DNA of 64,000 nucleotides. Origin: Bacteroides finegoldii DSM 17565 (lineage in GTDB: Bacteria > Bacteroidota > Bacteroidia > Bacteroidales > Bacteroidaceae). The stretch lies in assembly GCF_000156195.1 (NCBI RefSeq), contig NZ_GG688335.1:17985-81984 (forward strand), read 5' to 3'. This document shows, piece after piece, positions 17,959-25,103 of this stretch; within the stretch, counting starts at the first letter, position 1; each line of letters begins with the position of its first letter. The translations under genes and the position numbers were made by a program. The notes under the pieces are model-generated. The model saw nothing but the letters and a program-made list of their open reading frames with translations, ran no database searches and was not told the origin of the DNA.

Positions 17959-18536
17959 TTTAAAGAATCCATCAACAACTGTTCCTGCAAACTCCGTTTT
18001 AGTTCATTGATTTCACTGTAAATACTTTCCCCCTCTCTTCTCAATTGATCCATCTGTACAATAAGCTGTTGTGTCTGCATAGAAGGTATGCCGATCTGAA
18101 GATCACTTAGTACCGATTGAGGAATTACCTGAATTCCTGTACCTACCGATGATTTTTTTAATTTATTAAGAACAGATGGGGTATTGAGAAAACAGCAAAG
18201 AAATTCTGGTAGTATATCTTTTGATATAATACGTATAATAATGAATGACGAAGAAGCTACCATTTTTTCCACTACCCCATCATACAAAAAACAATAATTA
18301 GAGGCTCCTTTAGCCGCAAACAATAAATCATTTTTCCGTAACCTGTATTGGTCACCAATCCCCCTATCCACCACTGTAGTGATCCGACTGTAATCAGGTT
18401 TACTCCTCGGATTAATATCCTTAACCTGCAAATACTTTATATCACCTGCCGGATCGCTTTTCATATATATGCCAGATTGCATCATGGCAATATCACTTAT
18501 TCTCTTTATATCCTTTGATGTTATATCCATATCCAT
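17955..18536 (-). CDS. Half-size HsdS-like specificity subunit
   Basis: This 193-residue protein has one target recognition domain followed by one C-terminal helix (about residues 155-190, EGESIYSEINELKRSLQEQL) that normally forms the HsdS spacer coiled coil. Full HsdS proteins carry two TRDs and about 400 residues. Half-size subunits are known to work as dimers that read palindromic sites. Visible motifs include YLQVKDINPR and LLFAAKGASNYCF, and IPSMQTQQLIV typical of the TRD-to-helix boundary. It is the first gene of the operon and overlaps the methylase start by 4 bp. It is likely a whole gene and not a truncated one, as start and stop are both good. Confidence 0.82.
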   Translation of the reverse strand: MDMDITSKDIKRISDIAMMQSGIYMKSDPAGDIKYLQVKDINPRSKPDYSRITTVVDRGIGDQYRLRKNDLLFAAKGASNYCFLYDGVVEKMVASSSFIIIRIISKDILPEFLCCFLNTPSVLNKLKKSSVGTGIQVIPQSVLSDLQIGIPSMQTQQLIVQMDQLRREGESIYSEINELKRSLQEQLLMDSLK

Positions 18537-19119
18537 ACAATACAGTCCCTACTTAAATAAGCTATTCTAAAAAAGTTAAAGAATAAATTTCAGTTATCAA
18601 TTCAATTACACTGCAAATATATCACTCTTTTTGATATATCAATGCAATATAAGGAAAATAAAAACACAAAAAATGAAAATTACTTTTATAACCTCTTCTT
18701 ATTAGAAGCAATATCAAGTAGAATCCCTACTAAATAAGAATAAGTAAATATCAACTGAAAAGATATAGTTACATCTTATCCGTTAATACCTGATAAGTCT
18801 GATTATTCCAGGAGGTAGTAACAGTAACTTTCTTATTATCTACCCATCCCCACAGCTTAACACTACTATTTTGCTGGGGTATCATGTGATCTCCCATCAT
18901 AGCAGGTTATTTAACCTTTCCCTGTATAAAAGATGAAAAACAGAAGCATAAAATCAAAATACTTAGAAGCTTTTTCATATTGTTCATATAAAGTTTAGCC
19001 CAGGTCTACACTAAAATTGTAATCCTGGGCCAAGATTCGTTCATATCCGTTAATTCATTACCAAACTCATATCGTCAAGGAACGGCTGTTGATGTCCATT
19101 TCTTCTCCAAACAATATAT
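18537..19119. other. Gene-poor interval with esterase ghost upstream of hsdS
   Basis: This 583-bp stretch holds no intact gene. It contains the sialate O-acetylesterase remnant (18769-18978) and, at about 19050-19110 on the minus strand, a short frame ending QQPFLDDMSLVMN-stop. That resembles the C-terminal strand of CBM-type domains and may be another gene tail. The 230 bp just upstream of hsdS are AT-rich and presumably carry its promoter, but I cannot pick a clear -7 element. Confidence 0.5.
18769..18978 (-). pseudogene. Sialate O-acetylesterase remnant (N-terminal ghost)
   Basis: Translating from the ATG at 18978 gives a signal peptide (MKKLLSILILCFC) and then, after a premature TAA where a Leu codon is expected, PAMMGDHMIPQQNSSVKLWG and VTTSWNNQTYQV in the same frame. 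This is the typical start of SASA-type sialate O-acetylesterases (DHMVLQQ...WGWA). A further TAA ends the frame at 18769 and the remaining 500 or so residues are absent. It lies next to the IS982 remnant, which may have taken part in its loss. Confidence 0.7.
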
Positions 19120-19851
19120 AACGTGAGTTCGAAATAAAATCAAAAAATAGCAAGTTGTCCGTCATTGACAAAATATACGTCAATGGCGGGCTTCTTTTCA
19201 AAAAAACAGTATGCCGCGATAGCCGACAAGGAGTTGGCTATAAAGTTATTGAATGAACGATGTCTGGAGTGTTCTATCTGCGCAATGTTCTTCAATTCGT
19301 CATTGACTGTTTCGAGCAGGGCTCTTTTTCTGAGCAAAATCTTGTCGGCAATACTCATCAGTGAATTCTTCATATTGTTTTTAACTCTAGTGACAAGCTG
19401 TATGCCATTAAGAAAAAGGTTCTCAAACAGAGCCTGACCAATATATTCTTTGTCTGCGCATAGTTTTCCTTTGATGTTTTCTAGAAACTTACCTTGCTTC
19501 AACGGTTCCCGGTCATCCACGTTTCCAGGCGTGAACATGAAATTGAGGATCTCTCCTTTGTCATTGATTATCAGATGCAACTTGAATCCGAAGAACCATC
19601 CTATTGAACATCTTCCACGCTCGGCAAGCCCTTCAAATGTCTTATTATACCTTAATCATATATTTTTCCTGTTGAAATGTAAATTCCTTGCAAAAATCAT
19701 CGGCCATACAATAAATCTCTGTAACTTTAGACTCTGGAAACATAGCGGTAATCGTTTAAATGTTATAATTCAGCGCTATAAATTTAATACTTTTATCGCT
19801 ATGTTTCTAATTATAAGTGAAATATATTTATTCTTATATCGAACTCACGTT
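19120..19851 (-). mobile_element. IS982-family element remnant with internally deleted transposase
   Basis: Imperfect terminal inverted repeats bound the element: ACGTGAGTTCGAAATAA at the left and the complement of ACGTGAGTTCGATATAA at the right end. The minus-strand transposase is in two pieces. An N-terminal piece runs from the ATG at 19743 to a stop at 19645 (VTEIYCMADDFCKEF). A C-terminal piece running down to 19140 holds GWFFGFKLHLIIN, VDDREPL and ETVNDELKNIAQIEHSRHRS, all typical of IS982 transposases. The two pieces meet near 19648 out of frame, and about 300 bp of the usual 1 kb element are missing. The element cannot move by itself. I could not identify a clear target duplication in the AT-rich flanks. 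Confidence 0.8.
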
Positions 19852-19868
19852 AAATATCTATCCCCCCA

Positions 19869-19927
19869 AAAAAATAAAGTTCTCCTATCCCCAAATATAC
19901 CCGAAGATATATTTCAGACAGGAGAAC
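19869..19927 (-). terminator. Terminator after the lyase-like gene
   Basis: Read on the minus strand, GTTCTCCT pairs with AGGAGAAC around an inner AAATATA/TATATTT stem capped by a UCUUCGGG loop, followed by TTTATTTTTTT. This is a bulged Rho-independent terminator about 60 bp after the gene stop. Confidence 0.6.
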
Positions 19928-19986
19928 CACCATAATAGACAAAACAATAGTCTGTCCCTTTCTTATATTGTTCTTAAAATCCCTCT

Positions 19987-20874
19987 CTAAAGTTTTTTGA
20001 TAGAGAAATCAGCAAAACGGATTTCCTCGTCACGCAACCGATCTTGCCAACTCCGGTTCTCACCCAAATAACGGTAGATACCCCATTTGGGACGAAGTCC
20101 GGTACAATCCGTACGCCACATATCCATTTTTTCAGGACCTAGTTTTAAAAGAACTTTTCCATCTTTGATACGTGTGATGATCACTTCATAAGAACCGTTC
20201 TCACCGAAACAGGCTTTTTCTTCTACCTCTACCCAGTTGCCTAGAAAATCGGCAAGGTCTGTACTAATAAGGGTAGAAGTGCTTCCACCACGTTTATCAT
20301 AACGTACCCGCAATTGTTGTCCCCCTTTGCTGTTAGAATAGGCAGTCAGAGTGATAAGAGGAGAACTGACATCTGCTGTGCCCGACGAGTTATCAATACC
20401 TTTCAACTGGTGAAGATGAGAAAATTTAGTCGTCGTTTGAAACCCTACCGGCAGACAGAATTTCCAACGAAATACCATAGCCTCTCCCTTTTGTCCGACA
20501 AGACTTTTCGGAGATTTGTTATCCGTCTTTATCTCATTGCGCTGACGGTCAGTAATATTTGTAAGCCCACGATCATCATCGATCGTAGCATGAATGAAAA
20601 AAGCAAATACATACTTATTCAACTGATTATCATAAACCTGCTGAATATGCTGAAAATGAGCGGTCTTATGTTCACGTGAAGAATCAGGCGCTTCATGGTT
20701 ATATCCCGAACGTTTAATCAAGTCATATGTTTTTATACTATTGCCATCAGCAATCAATGTACCATCCACCTGCTGTTCAGGTTTCGGTTGTTCTTTCTCG
20801 TCTATCACTTCCGATGAACTGTTGGAGCAGGCGATAAAAGCAAAAAGGGCTAAAAATAAGATTCCTTTTCTCAT
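19987..20874 (-). CDS. Lipoprotein resembling jelly-roll polysaccharide lyases
   Basis: This 295-residue protein has a lipoprotein signal (AFIAC, Cys16) and a linker of Glu, Pro and Gln. The body looks like a beta-jelly-roll with motifs RQRNEIKTDN, FRWKFCLPVGF and FSHLHQLKG, similar to the heparin-lyase-I/alginate-lyase-like group in which a conserved Arg, Gln and His lie on the concave face. That suggests a lyase for a uronic-acid glycan. It starts 6 bp after the stop of an esterase gene, and a broken alginate-lyase-fold gene lies further upstream, so the three were probably one uronan-degrading operon. Lyase function and substrate are inferred. Confidence 0.62.
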   Translation of the reverse strand: MRKGILFLALFAFIACSNSSSEVIDEKEQPKPEQQVDGTLIADGNSIKTYDLIKRSGYNHEAPDSSREHKTAHFQHIQQVYDNQLNKYVFAFFIHATIDDDRGLTNITDRQRNEIKTDNKSPKSLVGQKGEAMVFRWKFCLPVGFQTTTKFSHLHQLKGIDNSSGTADVSSPLITLTAYSNSKGGQQLRVRYDKRGGSTSTLISTDLADFLGNWVEVEEKACFGENGSYEVIITRIKDGKVLLKLGPEKMDMWRTDCTGLRPKWGIYRYLGENRSWQDRLRDEEIRFADFSIKKL

Positions 20875-20880
20875 TTGGAC

Positions 20881-21870
20881 TTATTTAACATGGTCAGTCA
20901 GGAAATCTACCGATTTGAAGAAAATTTCTTCCATTTTATCAGAAGTCTTTGAACTGACATTATGGTCATAATATTCATATCTCAACAGTTCACAGACTCC
21001 CCCTCTTTTCTTTAAAGCCGATGCAAATATCCCGCTCTGCTCACATTCTACCGTAACATCACATGTACCACATACCAACATGGAAGCAGGTACATTCTTT
21101 TTTGGAATCAGGTTGACAGGAGATACTTCCCGAAGTACTTTAGGATCCCTGCCACAGAAATATCCAATACGCTGAGGGTCTTTCGTCTTTTGAATGATAG
21201 CCGCCTTTTCCAAATCATAAATACCGGAATAACCAACGAAGGCCTTCGTTCCGGGTACAGTCATTGCAGCTACCGCAGCCAAATGAGCACCGGCGGAAGT
21301 TCCCAGAAAGCCAAAGCATTCAGGGTTGATATTCAGCTCTGCAGCATGTTCCCGTATATATTTCACAGCATCCCAAACATCTTGGATAGAAACTTTCACG
21401 GTTGCATCAGATTGCGGAGCCAATGTATAAGATACACGTACACCAGTGATCCCCTTTTGTTTTGCTAAATATTGGGATAAAGACCTAGACGAACCGTTAT
21501 TGCCCCGTGCCCATCCACCACCGTGGAGATAAACTACAAAAGGAGCAGGGTTATCAGTTTCTGCAAAATCAACTGTCAGTATCAGCTCATAATCTTTATA
21601 CTTTTTGTAAACAATGTCTTTTGTAATTACTCCTTTATAATCCTTGCTTTTCAAGCGGTTTGCCTGGTAAGTATAAGGAGTCATTACATCAGGAATTGTA
21701 TTCACATCAATAAATTTCGCATATTTCTTTGCATATAGCAACAAATAAGAGCCATCTTCGTTCTGCTTCATCTTCATACCATAACGATTGGAAAACTGTT
21801 GTGGTTGAGTTTCCTGCGCAAGACAAAGAAACGGCAGCATACACAAATAAAAAAACAATTTCAATTTCAT
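20881..21870 (-). CDS. Secreted alpha/beta-hydrolase, putative acetylesterase
   Basis: This 329-residue alpha/beta-hydrolase has a signal peptide (MKLKLFFYLCMLPFLCLAQ). The oxyanion-hole motif is YLHGGGWARG, the nucleophile Ser is in LGTSAGAHLA, and the expected acid and base are in the CDVTVE and YYDHNV segments near the C-terminus. It resembles BD-FAE/esterase-lipase proteins found in glycan loci. It lies between a truncated alginate-lyase-fold gene (44 bp upstream) and the lyase-like lipoprotein (6 bp downstream), which suggests deacetylation of the same glycan. It is intact, but its operon promoter may have been lost with the deletion at 22376. Confidence 0.82.
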   Translation of the reverse strand: MKLKLFFYLCMLPFLCLAQETQPQQFSNRYGMKMKQNEDGSYLLLYAKKYAKFIDVNTIPDVMTPYTYQANRLKSKDYKGVITKDIVYKKYKDYELILTVDFAETDNPAPFVVYLHGGGWARGNNGSSRSLSQYLAKQKGITGVRVSYTLAPQSDATVKVSIQDVWDAVKYIREHAAELNINPECFGFLGTSAGAHLAAVAAMTVPGTKAFVGYSGIYDLEKAAIIQKTKDPQRIGYFCGRDPKVLREVSPVNLIPKKNVPASMLVCGTCDVTVECEQSGIFASALKKRGGVCELLRYEYYDHNVSSKTSDKMEEIFFKSVDFLTDHVK

Positions 21871-21914
21871 GTTATCACTTAATATCAGGTGAGGATAAAT
21901 TATGTCTTCTAACT

Positions 21915-22376
21915 CTATTTCTTCTTCAAAATCAGATACGGTATCGTTTCTACATCAGATGTACTGTATTTCAACCCAATACGCTTTGCCGTATCAATAT
22001 ACTTTTGATTGCCCAATGCTGTTCCTGCTTCATAAAGAAGAATAGCTGCACGAGACTGGTCGAAAGGTTTAATTTGTTTGAATTTCCAACTTTCGGGATT
22101 CAGATAGTAGGGATATAGATAATCCACTGCCTGTGAAGCCACTTTTCCATTGGGAGCAGGCGTACTCCATAAATTAATACCAACTTGACTGGTGATTTGA
22201 TTAGCTTCCATCAAAGCTTCCAAAGCGAAAGTTGAATAATGTAAAGAAAGGGTACGTTTCAACTCTTGGGGCAATGAGCCATCGTCAGCAATCTGTGTAC
22301 CCATCTTGGGAAGAATACTTTGTTCAGCCACCTCACGAATACGGTCGGTACGGTCTAAGTAGGCTAATACCATCAG
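21915..22376 (-). pseudogene. C-terminal fragment of an alginate-lyase-fold enzyme
   Basis: The last 150 or so residues of an alginate_lyase-family (PF05426-like) toroid enzyme are present. Conserved segments include DGSLPQELKRTLSLHYSTFA and QVGINLW. Such proteins are normally 350-450 residues and begin with a signal peptide, both missing. Going upstream, the frame meets a stop within 12 bp of the Met at 22373. At the same point the opposite strand begins a GntR/FCD fragment, so the 5' end was deleted. The family includes glucuronan and alginate lyases; the exact PL family is uncertain. Confidence 0.75.
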
Positions 22377-22619
22377 ATGATTAGTTCACTCTTGCTTATC
22401 ATTACTCCTGATATATTAAAATATTATCAAAAATATAAAGTCTGCGCTGTTCCTCAAAAAACAGTCCATGCAGAACACAGAGAGATGTTACAAAAGATAA
22501 AAGATAAAGACAAGGATGGAATGAAAGAGCTGGTACTCCGCCACTTGTCCAACCTGATTGATTTTGCCAAATTATCGACCAAAGGAGAGATTCCGGAGTT
22601 CGAATACGGGCATATCTAA
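22377..22619 (+). pseudogene. C-terminal fragment of a GntR/FadR-type (FCD) regulator
   Basis: This 80-codon frame looks like the end of an FCD ligand-binding domain, with the conserved AEHREMLQKIKDKD and a following helix ending in LRHLSNLIDFA. The DNA-binding winged helix and most of the FCD domain are missing. Its start abuts the truncated lyase gene on the other strand. A regulator divergent from a lyase operon is a common arrangement, so one deletion that removed both 5' ends and the promoter region between them explains the join. Confidence 0.6.
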
Positions 22620-22638
22620 AAAGCAAAAGAAAGCAATA

Positions 22639-22682
22639 AAAAAATAATAGAGGAGGACATTTGTCCTCCTCTATTATTTTTT
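22639..22682. terminator. Strong hairpin terminator between GntR fragment and HU-HIG gene
   Basis: A perfect stem of about 20 bp (GAGGAGGAC pairing with GTCCTCCTC, extended by A/T pairs) has a 2-4 nt loop and T-runs on both strands. It ends the HU-HIG gene on the minus strand and can act for the plus strand too. Confidence 0.9.
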
Positions 22683-22704
22683 AAGTTAACAGCTAGTCTC
22701 TCAA

Positions 22705-23190
22705 TTAAGCTGCCGGATCGGGAGCTTCTCCGTGATTACCGTCCGAATTTCCGCCATCGCCAGAATCAGAGCCACCATTCCCTCCATTTGTTGCCACAAC
22801 GTCCAATGGTACATATTTTGAGATACTCATCTTATCCAACATCGTTTTTAACTGACTTCCCGGGGTAAAAACTATTTTTCTCACTATGATATTACTACTA
22901 TCGACATCCTTGGCTTCTATACCACTTTTAGCGTTAAAAGTAGGACGAAGTGTACCGAACTCACCTAGCTTCACCGTTTTTCCCTCATCCATATATCCTT
23001 CCAATGAATCAAGCAGCCCGTCTAAGACTAATTTGACCTGACCACGATGAGTACCACAAATCAATGATACATTTTTACACAATTTCGAGAAATCAATTAC
23101 TCCATCGCTCACCGGAGCAGCGACATACTTCTTAGTTTTGGTTTCATCGAAATTAAAGACTCTTTCTTTTACTGCATACTGTAATCCCAT
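22705..23190 (-). CDS. HU-HIG type DNA-binding protein
   Basis: This 161-residue protein belongs to the HU-like family with an extended Bacteroidetes form. The N-terminal part fits the HU fold, with AVKERVFN, a helix bundle around FSKLCKNVSLICGTHRGQV, and the beta-arm region GKTVKLGEFGTLRPTF. The C-terminus is a low-complexity Gly/Ser/Asp/Asn tail (about residues 133-161) ending in EAPDPAA. Many Bacteroides carry dozens of these genes, often near capsule and mobile loci. It is likely a nucleoid or local DNA-binding factor. It has its own promoter and terminator. Confidence 0.9.
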   Translation of the reverse strand: MGLQYAVKERVFNFDETKTKKYVAAPVSDGVIDFSKLCKNVSLICGTHRGQVKLVLDGLLDSLEGYMDEGKTVKLGEFGTLRPTFNAKSGIEAKDVDSSNIIVRKIVFTPGSQLKTMLDKMSISKYVPLDVVATNGGNGGSDSGDGGNSDGNHGEAPDPAA

Positions 23191-23242
23191 AATTTTAAGT
23201 TTTTAAATTGTTTGATAAAAATGTTGTTTTGTGATCACGATG

Positions 23243-23250
23243 CAAAGATA
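23243..23250 (-). promoter_or_regulatory. Promoter -7 element for the HU-HIG gene
   Basis: The minus strand reads TATCTTTG, matching TAnnTTTG, about 50 nt upstream of the ATG. Confidence 0.6.
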
Positions 23251-23422
23251 CAGCAAGGGAAAACCACCGAAGTGCTTTAATGCTCCTTAACTACCCGTTA
23301 ATCTAAAAACACTCCTTTGAACACCTGCCTAAAAAAATATTCGCTTTTGCCTAAAAAAAGATATCCATCCTCCTAAACGCAGATATCTTTTTAGACAAGT
23401 ATCGTCTTATTTGATAAGATAG

Positions 23423-24280
23423 GTAGCCACTACCGGAACATTACATTTCCGTATACGCAACTCTGGTAAGGGATTGACTGAAAAACAAACGAGCGAAATA
23501 TTCAGTCGCTTTAAGATTTTCGAGAGCAGTAACCTGAAGCACGCCGGAAGTACCGGAGTGGGTCTGAACCTAACCAAAAGCCTGACTGAATTATTAGGTG
23601 GAGAAATCACTATAGAAAGTACTTTGGGAGAATATGTAGAATTCAATGTATCCCTGCCGCCTATGTACGTGAATTCCGAAAAAGAAAGTCAGGCTACAGA
23701 AGAAGAGACAGAGGTCAGTGAAATGCTTTTCATTCCTAAGCAGAAAGAAATTACCATACTGATTGTAGAAGACGAAAAGAATATCCGGGAACTGTTGAAA
23801 GATATTCTGCTTCCCTACTATCAGGTTCGCGAAGCTGCCGATGGAGAAGAGGCGCTGAAAGAAGTAGAACAAAAGCAACCGGACATCATTATCAGTGATG
23901 TGTTAATGCCCAAACTAGATGGCATTACACTGACAGATATATTGAAGTCTGATGAACGGACAGCTCATATTCCGGTTATTCATATTTCTGCCAAAAACTC
24001 TATTGAAGACCAGATCAATGCCTATAATCACGGAACAGATTTGTATATCCCTAAACCTTTCCATCCAAGACATGTGTTGAGTGCGGTAGAGAATATGATT
24101 AATAAATACTCTCTGATGAAAGAGTATTTCAAATCCGGCCGTTCCTCTCTTATTGTAAGGGATGGGATCACCATGCACAAAGAGGATGAATTATTACTGA
24201 ACAAGATTATCAAGTTCATTGAAGATAATATCGATGATGAATCCATGAATCCGGAATATTATCAGATTCTTACGAGGTAG
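23423..24280 (+). pseudogene. HTCS fragment (kinase end, receiver, truncated AraC domain)
   Basis: The frame is open from just after a TAG at 23420 and encodes the end of a histidine-kinase ATPase domain (NSGKGLTEKQ, STGVGLNLTKSL). A complete receiver domain with the phospho-Asp in ISDVLMPKLDG follows, then only the start of the AraC domain (FIEDNIDDESMN). After that the sequence no longer matches an AraC domain and stops at 24280, tail to tail with the GH65 remnant. The sensor, membrane helix and His box are missing. A normal HTCS has about 1300 residues; about 285 remain. It cannot be functional as a sensor. Confidence 0.82.
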
Positions 24281-24281
24281 C

Positions 24282-25052
24282 TCAAATGAGATATGCGACT
24301 AATGGGACAATATCTGCTGTAATGTGATGTTCGAGAGGTCCGGTCAAGGCAAAAGTCGGAGTAGATTCTTCACCAGCATCGTCACTTTCCCAAGGAAACA
24401 TGGCACCCCGGTAACCATGAGTGATAGCACGTTTGCAAGCAGCTGCAAGACGGTTGGTACGGTAGTTCACCATAGATTCGGCAATGCCTTGATTGAGCAA
24501 TAATATAGGAGGATACATCCAAAGTTCCGTATCCCAAAAGATATGCCCGTTGTCCCCCTGTGAAGACAGCCCCATGGGAGAAATGCTCAATCCGGTACCC
24601 TCTCTTCCGAAAGAATAGAGGTTGAACAGGGCGAAACGCACTGCACGTTGAGCATCATCATCACCCTCAATACGAATATCACCTTGCCAAAGTTCATTCC
24701 ATAGTTGGCAATGGAAAGTCATCAGACGGTCGGCACCCTCGTGGATAGCGTAAGTGATTTGACGTTCAGACTCATTGTAAGGATCTACGAAGTCACGCTT
24801 GGAACAGATGACACCTGCCAATGCAAAAGAATAGGTTTCTCCTTTTTTCAGAGATACGGTAAAAGATTATTGAATGGGAAAAGGCTCTTTCCAAGGGAGA
24901 AGACCAATGCCGCCATTAGCCATAGGAGCTCCTACGTAATCAGCATGAATATCTGAAGTATGGAGTTGCCACAAGTCTTTCTCGGAAGTAACGGCACGCA
25001 TGGCCGTAAAAGAGCTTATCAATACCAGAATCAGTAAATTTAGTTTTCTCAT
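24282..25052 (-). pseudogene. GH65-family enzyme remnant, internally and 3' deleted
   Basis: From 25052 the frame gives a signal peptide and the GH65 N-terminus (LWQLHTSDIHADYVGAPMAN, LPWKEPF). A TAA at 24867-24869 follows, and then in the same frame VSLKKGETYSFALAG, SQGDNGHIFWDTELWMYPP and RGAMFPWESDDAG, which belong much further along a GH65 protein. So about 170 residues are deleted at the stop. The frame ends at 24282 just after EHHITADI, before the end of the catalytic domain. GH65 members hydrolyse or phosphorolyse trehalose, kojibiose or nigerose. It lies directly downstream of PUL B in the same orientation and may once have been part of it. Confidence 0.85.
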
Positions 25053-25103
25053 GTTTTTCTATGTTGATTTACCACATTAAATACGGGGTAAAGATAAGAA
25101 TAA

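Noticed and set aside
17955..18536. Truncated HsdS pseudogene
   Set aside because: The gene has a good start, a 4-bp overlap with hsdM and a full TRD-plus-helix unit, as in natural half-size specificity subunits.
19111..19860. Target-site duplication of the IS982 remnant
   Set aside because: Flanks are AT-rich (ATATAT-like) but not the same on both sides; no convincing duplication.
23407..23646. Minus-strand ORF over the HTCS fragment
   Set aside because: Shadow of the kinase domain that is clearly coding on the plus strand.
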